The notes under the pieces are model-generated. The model was not told the origin of the DNA, did no database searches, and saw only the letters and a program-made list of their open reading frames with translations. From contig JABFXY010000019.1 of NCBI GenBank assembly GCA_013361525.1, forward strand, positions 62,001 to 126,000: DNA of 64,000 bases, in the 5' to 3' direction. The translations under genes and the position numbers were made by a program. This DNA is from Polyangiaceae bacterium. GTDB taxonomy: Bacteria; Myxococcota_A; Polyangia; Polyangiales; Polyangiaceae. Shown here piece by piece: positions 26,601-32,884 of this stretch; position 1 is the first letter of the stretch, and every line of letters begins with the position of its first letter.

Positions 26601-27004
26601 CGCTGCGGAACTATTCAAACGGCGCCGCATCGGCATCTTCCAGCGTCAATCTCACGGGAACGATCGCTCCCGGTGACGTGTTCGTCGCCTGCCACCCAAT
26701 GGCAAACGCGGCAATCATTGCGCAGTGCGACGTCCAGAACACCAACGTAATGGGAGTCAATGGCGACGACGCGCTCGAGCTGGTGTGCAACGGCACGCGG
26801 CTGGATCTCTTCGGTGACATCGGCACGGATCCCGGAACGAACTGGGGCACAGGCCTCACGTCGACGGCGGACCACACGCTGCGGCGCAAGTGCGGCATCA
26901 CGAACGGTGACATCGTCGACGACACCTTCGACCCTGCGGTCGAATGGGGCGGCTTCGCGGTCGACACGTTCAGCGACCTCGGTCTCGGGACCTGCGCTCC
27001 CTGA
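23651..27004 (+). CDS. Giant Cys-rich lipoprotein with C-type lectin and lamin-tail domains
   Basis: Exported protein of ~1117 residues. A signal peptide ends at LGGC, followed by a Gly-Gly-X spacer of ~90 residues. Next come about six Cys-rich repeats of ~80-95 residues each (pattern with GDCxxxxCDGxG and CxxDVCxNGxPSNP), then myxobacterial disulfide repeats (ECDDGN, GDGCSATC), and a C-type lectin domain with FSNAEAACVAAGGHLATV, GQPDDDA and DWNDTNC; QPD with WND predicts Ca2+-dependent galactose-type binding. Two further disulfide repeats lead to a lamin-tail domain with LFFSEYIEGTSSNKAVEIKN. Probable surface adhesin. ATGs at 23651, 23654 and 23669 are all possible starts. Confidence 0.88.
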   Translation: MMRSDPMQNLRVLFLSSALGLGGCSLIVAPDASLLGGGGSGGDEGGSGGDGGAGGDGGVNAGAGGSGAQGGSGGEGAQGGNGGTGGVGGTGGTGGVGGEGGNGGIGGMGGSGGEGGGGPECDDPSDCTPPVSECEVATCFDGACGFDFVAAGTATATQTVGDCKKTQCDGAGNSMDANDDADLPDDNEECTGNVCDNGTPSNPDLPLGTPCGVSLACDGNGTCSGCTQASQCPGPDTECQTPTCTTSACGFDYEPDGTPLAAQVDGDCQTAICDGVGAESTEDDDDDLPVDNLDCTLDVCTNGEPTNPLLPTGSPCSDNGGSVCAADGDCVECNVPADCGTTTECRLFSCATENCSFTDTAANTPTSVQSTGDCHENRCDGNGQSVNAIDNSDVPVDNNQCTLDVCTNGVMSNPPAASGTPCNQNGGTVCNGTGQCVQCLTAATCPGPDNDCQTPTCSAGQCGFSFEPSGTQVSAQTPGDCKVNVCDGSGGTVPQTNNADVPVDNVDCNQDVCNNGVPSHPSQPAGTPCDDNGGQFCDGSGVCAACNVAACPGMDTECQTRTCGSSGCGLDFEPAGTPVATQTAGDCQENVCDGSGGFGTQDDNADVPVDNNQCTNDVCTLGLPSNPFAPAGTACNQNGGVKCSAVGTCVECNVGADCASGICNSNVCAPVPVCGNNTTEGTEQCDDGNLVSGDGCSATCVTEFCGDGVDNDGALEECDDGNANDLDGCTTQCLVATVCNATEFPGGDSFEVDPFSGNCYVSYDTEMTTFSNAEAACVAAGGHLATVTSDAENEIVISVRNPLQNPWIGAKDDAVDTDAVFDWATDEAWGYTSFIAGQPDDDAAFGGNGECLHINDAAGDWNDTNCDIDTFVVGRICEFELDTCGDAIVQSVNGEQCDDGGVAAGDGCSATCQNEVAAPCGNGTIDAGEECDDSNTTSGDGCSSTCIAETLFFSEYIEGTSSNKAVEIKNPRSTAFDLAANNCSLRNYSNGAASASSSVNLTGTIAPGDVFVACHPMANAAIIAQCDVQNTNVMGVNGDDALELVCNGTRLDLFGDIGTDPGTNWGTGLTSTADHTLRRKCGITNGDIVDDTFDPAVEWGGFAVDTFSDLGLGTCAP

Positions 27005-27027
27005 CCTGAGCTCGTGAACGAAACATC

Positions 27028-27055
27028 GAGGGCGGGTCCCAAAGGGCCCGCCCTC
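27028..27055 (+). terminator. Hairpin terminator after lipoprotein gene
   Basis: GAGGGCGGG and its complement CCCGCCCTC form a GC-rich stem with a short CCAAAG-type loop, 24 bases after the lipoprotein stop, followed by GTGTCTTTC, a weak T-tract. This is a good intrinsic terminator for the plus strand. Confidence 0.7.
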
Positions 27056-27142
27056 GTGTCTTTCGAATTCACCGGGGGTGCCTCACCGGTAACGATCCGG
27101 CCAAGAGACTCGGTCACAGCGAGCCGGGTTCACCTGCTCCCT

Positions 27143-27173
27143 CGAGGCACCGTCGACGACCGACGGTGCCTCG
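27143..27173. repeat. Perfect 13-bp inverted repeat upstream of dps
   Basis: CGAGGCACCGTCG, a 5-base loop, then CGACGGTGCCTCG. The perfect stem lies about 90 bases before the dps start. There is no T-tract. It may be a second terminator or a leader structure. Confidence 0.6.
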
Positions 27174-27189
27174 TCGCGTTCCTGACGCG

Positions 27190-27204
27190 ATAGACGGAGC
27201 CTAT
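27190..27204 (+). promoter_or_regulatory. OxyR-like half site before dps
   Basis: ATAG, seven bases, CTAT: the tetranucleotide spacing of one OxyR dimer contact. The full OxyR site has a second ATAG-N7-CTAT block seven bases on. Here a further CTAT exists at 27219-27222, but four bases out of register, and the second ATAG is absent. It lies 58-72 bases before the dps start. Only suggestive. Confidence 0.35.
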
Positions 27205-27261
27205 CGACCTGGTCCGAACTATCGATTGGATCCGAGGCGCGGGCGGTCGTAGGTTCGCGCC

Positions 27262-27729
27262 ATGAAGATCGACATCGGCATCGATGAGAAGCACCGTGAA
27301 CAGATCGCGTCGAATCTCTCCAAGGTCTTGGCCGACACGTACACGCTGTATTTGAAGACGCACAACTTCCACTGGAACGTGACCGGGCCGATGTTCCAGA
27401 CCCTGCATCTCATGTTCGAGACGCAATACAACGAGCTCGCGCTCGCGGTCGACGGCGTGGCCGAGCGCATCCGCGCGCTCGGTTATCCAGCGCCGGGCAC
27501 GTACAAGCAGTTCGTCGCGCTCTCGTCGATTCCCGAGGACGACGGTGTGCCGAAGGCAGACGTCATGATCAAGCGGCTCGTCGAGGGTCACGAGACGGTC
27601 GCGCGCACCGCCCGCACCGCGTTCTCCGTCGCCGAAGAGGCGAACGACCAGCCCACGTGCGACCTGCTCACGCAGCGCCTGCAGATCCACGAGAAGACGG
27701 CCTGGATGCTCCGCAGCCTCCTCGAGTAG
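27262..27729 (+). CDS. dps: Dps family DNA-protection ferritin
   Basis: Product of 155 residues, the usual Dps length. Helix A carries the ferroxidase His in [13 protein letters not shown], and [20 protein letters not shown] supplies the Asp and Glu ligands at the dimer interface; the C-terminal helix is [19 protein letters not shown]. Dps forms a 12-mer that oxidises iron with peroxide and protects DNA. There is no long Lys-rich N-terminus, so DNA binding may be weak. Followed by a universal stress protein gene on the same strand. Confidence 0.95.
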   Translation: MKIDIGIDEKHREQIASNLSKVLADTYTLYLKTHNFHWNVTGPMFQTLHLMFETQYNELALAVDGVAERIRALGYPAPGTYKQFVALSSIPEDDGVPKADVMIKRLVEGHETVARTARTAFSVAEEANDQPTCDLLTQRLQIHEKTAWMLRSLLE

Positions 27730-27816
27730 CGCTGTCCACCGGACGAGCAACGACCGCCGCCGCGTAGCCGCCTGGCTGCCCCGCTGCGCGGCGCGAACGT
27801 TGCTGCTTCGGAGGTA

Positions 27817-28686
27817 ATGCCGTTTTCGCGAATCGTCGCAGCCACGGATCTACGTATCGAGTCGGACGAAGCGATTCGCCAGGCCCTCGCGATCGCGCGC
27901 GGCCGCCACAGGGTCGCGATTTGCCACGTCCTGCCGGATACCCGCCTCGTTCGATCGCTGTTCCCACAGCTGCATGCGGATGACGCGGTTGCAGCGCTCG
28001 AGGTGCAGCGGTGGGCGCGTGAAGAGATCGACCGATGCCTCAGTCGCGTCGGCTCGCCCGACGTCGACGTGTACCTGGAGACGGGCTCGGCGCACGCGCG
28101 CGTCCTCGCGCGGGCGCGCAACCTCCAAGCCGAGCTCATCGTCGTCGGCGGACCGCAGGTTTGGCCTCGCCCGACAGGGACGGCACAACAGATCGTACGC
28201 GGCGCTCCGATGCCGGTGCTCGTCGCGCGGAGCTCGCCGCGCGGACCGCTCCTCGCTGCAACCGACCTCTCGGACCCATCCATTGCCGCACTGAAGACAG
28301 CCGCTCGTCAGGCCGCGGCGCTCGGGCTACCGCTCGAGGTGGTGCACGTCGTCGACGTGGAGCGAGAGGCAGGGTGGCTCGCGGCGGTGCGCCGCTTGGG
28401 CGCCGGGGGCGAAGCCTATTCGGCGCGCGTCGCGGAAGCCGTCGAGCGTGCAGGCACGGAGCTGGCCGCGTTGGTTGCCGAGCACGCGCCGGGGGCGACG
28501 GCTCACGTCGCGCACGGTCGCGCAGCCACGGCCATCGTCCAGCGAGCCCGCGCGATCGAGGCGTCGGTCATCTTCGTCGCGACGCACGGACGAGGCGGTC
28601 TGGATCGAATGCTCGTGGGCAGCGTCGCCGAAGAGGTCGTGATGACGGCGTCGTGCTCGGTGCTCGCCGTCCGTCATATCGCGTGA
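27817..28686 (+). CDS. Tandem universal stress protein
   Basis: Two UspA domains in 289 residues. The first (1-~145) starts RIVAATDLRIESDEA and has a partly altered nucleotide loop (VGGPQVWPRPTGTAQQIV). The second starts GPLLAATDLSDPS and has the full ATP motif in ATHGRGGLDRMLVGSVAE, so nucleotide binding is likely only there. Cytoplasmic. It follows dps by 87 bases, probably as a stress operon, and its stop lies 13 bases from the convergent beta-flower gene. Confidence 0.92.
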   Translation: MPFSRIVAATDLRIESDEAIRQALAIARGRHRVAICHVLPDTRLVRSLFPQLHADDAVAALEVQRWAREEIDRCLSRVGSPDVDVYLETGSAHARVLARARNLQAELIVVGGPQVWPRPTGTAQQIVRGAPMPVLVARSSPRGPLLAATDLSDPSIAALKTAARQAAALGLPLEVVHVVDVEREAGWLAAVRRLGAGGEAYSARVAEAVERAGTELAALVAEHAPGATAHVAHGRAATAIVQRARAIEASVIFVATHGRGGLDRMLVGSVAEEVVMTASCSVLAVRHIA

Positions 28687-28699
28687 ATCGACGGTGGCG

Positions 28700-29182
28700 T
28701 CAGCGCGGTCGCTTGAGCGATAGGACGCTCACCGAATCCGCGAAGAACAAGACTGCCGCGACCATGTGCCGGAGCGACGTCGAATATCCCTCCGCCTTGC
28801 CGACGGAGTTACCCGAGCCATTGCGAATGGTGCCGTCCGAGTCGATCCGCCCGACGGAGTTGCCCGAGCCATTGCGAATGGTGCCGTCCGAATCGATTCG
28901 CCCGATCGAATTGCCGGAGCCGTTGCGAATCGTTCCATCGGACTCGACCTTCCCGATGGAGTTGCCGGATCCATTGCGGACGGTACCGCTGGACTCGATC
29001 TTCCCAATCGAATTCCCCGACGAGTTTCGAATGGTGCCGTCGCTGTCGACCCGACCGATCGAATTGCCCGATCCGTTGCGCAGCGTCACCTCCGCGATGG
29101 AGATGTCGGCCCTCGCCCGCGACGCGGTAAGCGCAACGGCGAAGGCGGCAGCCATACCGAGCAAAAAGGACCGACGGCGCAT
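28700..29182 (-). CDS. Exported beta-flower repeat protein
   Basis: Signal peptide with three Arg then SFLLG (twin-arginine-like or Sec) ending at SRARA. The mature part consists of five exact-length 17-residue repeats plus a partial sixth, with consensus RNGSGNSIGRIDSDGTI, and a hydrophobic C-terminal segment (MVAAVLFFADSVSVL). This is the pattern I know as five-fold beta-flower proteins, in which each repeat is one propeller-like strand pair; function unknown. The five full repeats match the five-fold symmetry. Confidence 0.82.
   Translation of the reverse strand: MRRRSFLLGMAAAFAVALTASRARADISIAEVTLRNGSGNSIGRVDSDGTIRNSSGNSIGKIESSGTVRNGSGNSIGKVESDGTIRNGSGNSIGRIDSDGTIRNGSGNSVGRIDSDGTIRNGSGNSVGKAEGYSTSLRHMVAAVLFFADSVSVLSLKRPR
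28787..29080 (-). repeat. 51-bp in-frame tandem repeat
   Basis: The DNA under the beta-flower repeats is a 51-bp tandem array of 5.75 units; the core coding RNGSGNS is almost unchanged between copies at DNA level, including third positions. Recent duplication or gene conversion is likely. Confidence 0.85.
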
Positions 29183-29231
29183 GGCGCTACCTTAAACGGT
29201 AGGGCCCAGCTCGGTCGATGGTCGAGTGACG

Positions 29232-30128
29232 TCAGGGCTCTTCGGTATAGCGAAGGACGACGGGCGCGCCGTCGCGTTCGACCTTCACACTGCCGCTCTT
29301 TGCGGTGCGGATCGACGAATAGGCATCGAGGGCGCCGTCGGGATCGCCGACCTCGATACCGTTGACCTCGAGCACGATATCGCCGTTTCGAAAGCCCATC
29401 GCGGCGCCGAGCCCATCCGCCTTGAGGCCGCGAAGCTTCGAGCGCGGGCCCAAGCGCATGCTGCGAGCGGCGCGCTCCAATCCCTCTTTGCGAATGTACT
29501 CCGCCGTCTTCTTGGACAGCTTGTATTCGTTCGGACCGACGGATCGCACGCCGGCAATCACGTCGGCGGGCACGTCTTTCAGGCGGGCACGACCCGCATC
29601 GGCCGAGCTCGACGAGGCCGGGTCGAGAACGCTACTCGGCAGCACGGCCAGGTCGCGATCGCGCTCGACGATCACACCCGCTTCGATCTTGAACGAGCCG
29701 CGCGTCCGGACCGGGCAGGAGGGAGGCAGCGCAGGCCTGCCCCGAAGCGACCAAGAGTCCTTGCCGACCTCGACGCGGAAGCCTCGCTCGGTGAGCTCGC
29801 TCAGCAGCCGAGACTCGAAGTCCGGCGCGTCCGGAGACACATTGCCCATCCAACAGCGAATCGCGCGGGCGCTCAGGGTGGAGACGTGAATCGACTTCTT
29901 GGTTTTGGACGATATCGCGACGAGGAGCTCCTCGTAATTCTTCGGATCGCCGGTAGCGGCGCTGCTGGACGACTCCGCGGAGGCGGAGGCCGTCGACCTG
30001 CGAGAGCTGCCGTCGTCATCGTCGTCGGTGTCACGCTTTCGCTTGCGCTCGTCGGAACACGAGGCCGTCGCGATGACCACGACGACCATTGCGCAGAGCG
30101 CGGAGCGGACGGGCCTCGACACATTCAC
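29232..30128 (-). CDS. GspC-like PDZ lipoprotein
   Basis: Product of 298 residues: signal segment ending TASC, an Asp-rich linker, a central alpha/beta domain, and a C-terminal PDZ-like region with VGPNEYKLSKKTAEYI, GLKADGLGAAMGFRNGDIVL, EVNGIEVGDPDGALDAYSSI and ending VVLRYTEEP. This C-terminal half matches deltaproteobacterial GspC of type II secretion; however the N-terminus is lipoprotein-like and no other gsp genes are near. It may be a stand-alone regulator that borrowed the GspC PDZ region. Start GTG overlaps the upstream stop as GTGA. Confidence 0.8.
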   Translation of the reverse strand: MNVSRPVRSALCAMVVVVIATASCSDERKRKRDTDDDDDGSSRRSTASASAESSSSAATGDPKNYEELLVAISSKTKKSIHVSTLSARAIRCWMGNVSPDAPDFESRLLSELTERGFRVEVGKDSWSLRGRPALPPSCPVRTRGSFKIEAGVIVERDRDLAVLPSSVLDPASSSSADAGRARLKDVPADVIAGVRSVGPNEYKLSKKTAEYIRKEGLERAARSMRLGPRSKLRGLKADGLGAAMGFRNGDIVLEVNGIEVGDPDGALDAYSSIRTAKSGSVKVERDGAPVVLRYTEEP

Positions 30129-30631
30129 GCGCGAACCTCCCGCGCCGAGAGAGCGCCCGCCTCGAGGACGTCACGAAGCTCGCGGGCAATGACCATCTGA
30201 GGATCGAGCGTGAGGGCTTTATCCAACAGCCGGCGTGCACGCGCGCCGTCGCCGACCCGGGCGTAGCAATAGGCTTGGTTGTAGATCGCGAGCGCGCTGA
30301 AGCTGTGTCGTACGGCACTTCCTAGAAGTGGCGCCCGCAGGCGGTCGATCGTGGGGTGCGCCGCGAAGAAGGCCTCGCTCTGTTCGAATGCCGCAATCGC
30401 TCGGACGAAATCGCCGGCTCGTGTGAGCGTGATGCCTCGGCGGTGGTGACGAAGCAGAAGGAGCCGGACGACGAGGATTCGGTACGACAGGAAGACGATA
30501 CAGCCCCAAACGACGCCATCCATCCCCGGGTGCAAAATCGAGGTGACACCGACGCAGACGGCCAGGGGGACCAGCGACGCGACGCTGAGCGAGACCGAAG
30601 TCGGCCGGACGACCGTCGCCTGGGAGGCCAT
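30125..30631 (-). CDS. Membrane-anchored TPR-like protein
   Basis: Product of 168 residues: two hydrophobic segments near the N-terminus (VSLSVASLVPLAVCVGVTSI and GVVWGCIVFLSYRILVVRLL), followed by helical repeats (FVRAIAAFEQSEAFF, LLDKALTLDPQMVIA) typical of TPR. Cytoplasmic helical domain on a membrane anchor. The gene is coupled to the PDZ lipoprotein gene (GTGA overlap), so they may act together in the envelope. Confidence 0.72.
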   Translation of the reverse strand: MASQATVVRPTSVSLSVASLVPLAVCVGVTSILHPGMDGVVWGCIVFLSYRILVVRLLLLRHHRRGITLTRAGDFVRAIAAFEQSEAFFAAHPTIDRLRAPLLGSAVRHSFSALAIYNQAYCYARVGDGARARRLLDKALTLDPQMVIARELRDVLEAGALSAREVRA

Positions 30632-30722
30632 ACACCTCGATAGCACGGGCAAGCGGCAACGCGGCCGCTCCCGATGAGCGTTGCGTCCCTGCCCACGAAC
30701 ATCGACCATCGTCGCCGATACC

Positions 30723-31850
30723 GTGCGAACCAACCCGAATGGATACGTATGCAGCGCCCTCTTCGTCGCAATCGTGGCGCTGACGAGCGCGGACGGCTGC
30801 GGCGATGGTGGCGGCGGAACGGGCGGAGCAGGTGACGCCGGCGGAGATAGCGGCGCGACGAACGGAACGGGAGCGTCCGGTGCCCAGGGCGGAAGCGGCG
30901 GCGGATCTGCTGCCGGCGGGGGTGACGGCACCGGCGGCCACCCGGCGCGCGGCGACAGCACACCCACCGGTCGCGCCTATTGGTCGGCCTCGTATGGGTA
31001 TTTCGTCCAAGGCGGCAATCCGTGGGTTCGCAATGTCGATTACACCTTCGCCGCCGGTGCCGACGGCCAAGGGAACGTCACCGCAAACATTCGGCAATGG
31101 GGCGGCACGACCGGCCCCGAGCGCACGACCGCGGGCACGACCGGCCCCTGCAATGGGACGGCGGGCTGCGCGATCTTGCAGGCGACACCGACGCTCTCCG
31201 ACGAATGGAGTGGAACGTACACCTACGCCGGCGACGAGTCGGCTGGCACGCTCGAGATCAGCTGGAGCAGCGGCTCAACCGAGAGCTGGGCGGTGGACGA
31301 GATACGAAACGGAACGCTGGGGCGGATGGTCCTTCAGGCGGCGTCCTTCCCCGGAAGCGATCCGAACACGGGCCGCGGATATGGCAGTATCCATCCATTT
31401 GCCTATTACAAGACAGCGGGCGCCGTCGACTCCGTGACCGAGGTGTTCAAAGGCACCTACGACGTCAACGTGGCAGGCACCGTGTTGCTCGAGCAACCGT
31501 GGAATTTCGATATGGGCGGTCTCTCCGCGGAGGGCGCTGGTGCCAAGAGCCTTCATTTGACGCAGAGCCCGAACAGCACCGGAAACCCGTCCGCGTGCCC
31601 GGGAGAATTGCAAGACATCAAAGGCAATATCTACCATTTGTGGGTCGACAACGCGGACCGACACCTGGTCGAGAACAACTATTGGCGATGTCTCGTGCAG
31701 TCCGAGACAGGGTGTTACAGCGGCGGAATGCACATCGCGATGCTGACGCAGGTCATCGACGACGTGCAGAGCCTCGTCGGGGTCGTCGGCGCGGAGGCGT
31801 CGACGTCCGGCGGGTTTACCTACGCACGCATCGACGCGATCGCGCCGTGA
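30723..31850 (+). CDS. Gly-rich secreted lipoprotein
   Basis: Signal peptide with a Cys just after TSADG, then a Gly/Ala/Ser spacer of ~60 residues and a ~290-residue beta-rich domain I do not recognise (RAYWSASYGYFVQGGNP, QWGGTTGPERTT, YYKTAGAVDSVTEVFKGTYD). It is rich in Trp, Tyr and Thr, as carbohydrate-binding or adhesin domains are. GTG at 30723 is the best start for the signal peptide; a TTG 14 codons upstream is possible. No known enzyme motif. Confidence 0.75.
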   Translation: MRTNPNGYVCSALFVAIVALTSADGCGDGGGGTGGAGDAGGDSGATNGTGASGAQGGSGGGSAAGGGDGTGGHPARGDSTPTGRAYWSASYGYFVQGGNPWVRNVDYTFAAGADGQGNVTANIRQWGGTTGPERTTAGTTGPCNGTAGCAILQATPTLSDEWSGTYTYAGDESAGTLEISWSSGSTESWAVDEIRNGTLGRMVLQAASFPGSDPNTGRGYGSIHPFAYYKTAGAVDSVTEVFKGTYDVNVAGTVLLEQPWNFDMGGLSAEGAGAKSLHLTQSPNSTGNPSACPGELQDIKGNIYHLWVDNADRHLVENNYWRCLVQSETGCYSGGMHIAMLTQVIDDVQSLVGVVGAEASTSGGFTYARIDAIAP

Positions 31851-31902
31851 GCATGGTCACCCTGCGATGGCGGAGGGGAAACGCCCCATCCCCCCGGACT
31901 AG

Positions 31903-31919
31903 GCAGCGCTGGACGCTGC
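31903..31919 (+). terminator. Short hairpin after lipoprotein gene
   Basis: GCAGCG-CTGGA-CGCTGC, a 6-bp stem 52 bases after the stop, followed by AGGAAAAG. Weak terminator candidate. Confidence 0.4.
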
Positions 31920-31943
31920 AGGAAAAGCGCGATTCGGAATCAG

Positions 31944-32016
31944 TGCCCAGGGACGGAATCGAACCATCGACACGAGGATTTTCAATCCTCTGCTCTACCA
32001 ACTGAGCTACCTGGGC
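31944..32016 (-). tRNA. tRNA-Phe (GAA)
   Basis: On the minus strand, acceptor GCCCAGG pairs with CCTGGGC; D-arm AGCTCAGTTGGTAGAGC; anticodon stem GAGGA/TCCTC with loop TTGAAAA giving anticodon GAA; T-arm contains GGTTCGATTCC. Discriminator A; CCA is not encoded. A protein-coding frame on the same strand runs into its 5' half. Confidence 0.97.
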
Positions 32017-32884
32017 CGGTAACCGCGGAAGGCGCTGGTACATAGCTCATGTTCGAGGGCCGGTGCAAGGCGTCGTTTTCGGATTCCGACAGAACGAGGC
32101 GATCCACCACGTGCGCGAGGAACCACGCGCGAGCCAAAACGACGGCGATCAGCGCAACCACGGCGAGCAAGCCGCCCGCGATCGCGACCGGCGCGTTCCC
32201 GAGCAAGAGGCGCCCCACCACGGCGAGGCCGCCGAAGGCGATGGCGAGCTCCGCGACCACGGAGACGACGTAACGACCGCAGAGCGCGCCGAAATGGTCT
32301 CGCAGCGTCCCCAGCCCCACGCGGAGCGCGGCGCTCGGACCGTCGAGAACGGCGCACGCGGCGCGAACGGTGTCGGTCGCGGCGGCGATGATCGAGAGCG
32401 GGATCATCGCGACGACGAACCCGAAAATCTGCGCCGAGGGGGGACTGAACCGCAACGCGTAGAAGAGGGTCACCGTCTCGACGAGCAGGACGACGACCGC
32501 GACGACCGCGCCGATCCCGGATGCCAGGAGGAGCCAGCCGAACCGTCGTGCGCTCCATGCGACGGCGCTCGAAAGCGGGGCTGGTCGATGCAGACTTACG
32601 GCAAGGGCGCCGAACGCGACGAGCCCGAGCAGCGCAACGACGACGGATGCGATGCCCGCAACCGGGAGTACGCCCGTCTCGACCTGCCGCCGAAAGACGA
32701 GCTCGACGAGTAGGCCGGCTCCGTTGTCGACGAGGGCGAGCTCGCCGCGGGGGAAGTTCTGCGTCGCGTGTGCCACCCAGCGAGCGGGAGCTACGGCGAC
32801 GGCGAAGGCGCAGACGAGGCGGAGCCCGAGCGCGAACGAGAGCGCCGGAACGGCGCCACGAATCCGCGCCCACGCCGACTTCAC
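31982..32884 (-). CDS. Multi-pass membrane protein running into tRNA-Phe
   Basis: Product of 300 residues with about six hydrophobic segments (for example LALGLRLVC-like region near the start, VVALLGLVAFGALAVSL, GAVVAVVVLLVETVTLFYAL, IAGGLLAVVALIAVVLARAW). No family recognised; the general look is of a DUF-type integral membrane protein. The start GTG overlaps the M1 peptidase stop (GTGA). The frame has no stop before the tRNA: the last 11 codons (ending GSSVGRAED) and the TGA are inside tRNA-Phe, with TGA at its anticodon loop. Processing of the tRNA would truncate the mRNA. Confidence 0.8.
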   Translation of the reverse strand: MKSAWARIRGAVPALSFALGLRLVCAFAVAVAPARWVAHATQNFPRGELALVDNGAGLLVELVFRRQVETGVLPVAGIASVVVALLGLVAFGALAVSLHRPAPLSSAVAWSARRFGWLLLASGIGAVVAVVVLLVETVTLFYALRFSPPSAQIFGFVVAMIPLSIIAAATDTVRAACAVLDGPSAALRVGLGTLRDHFGALCGRYVVSVVAELAIAFGGLAVVGRLLLGNAPVAIAGGLLAVVALIAVVLARAWFLAHVVDRLVLSESENDALHRPSNMSYVPAPSAVTGPGSSVGRAED

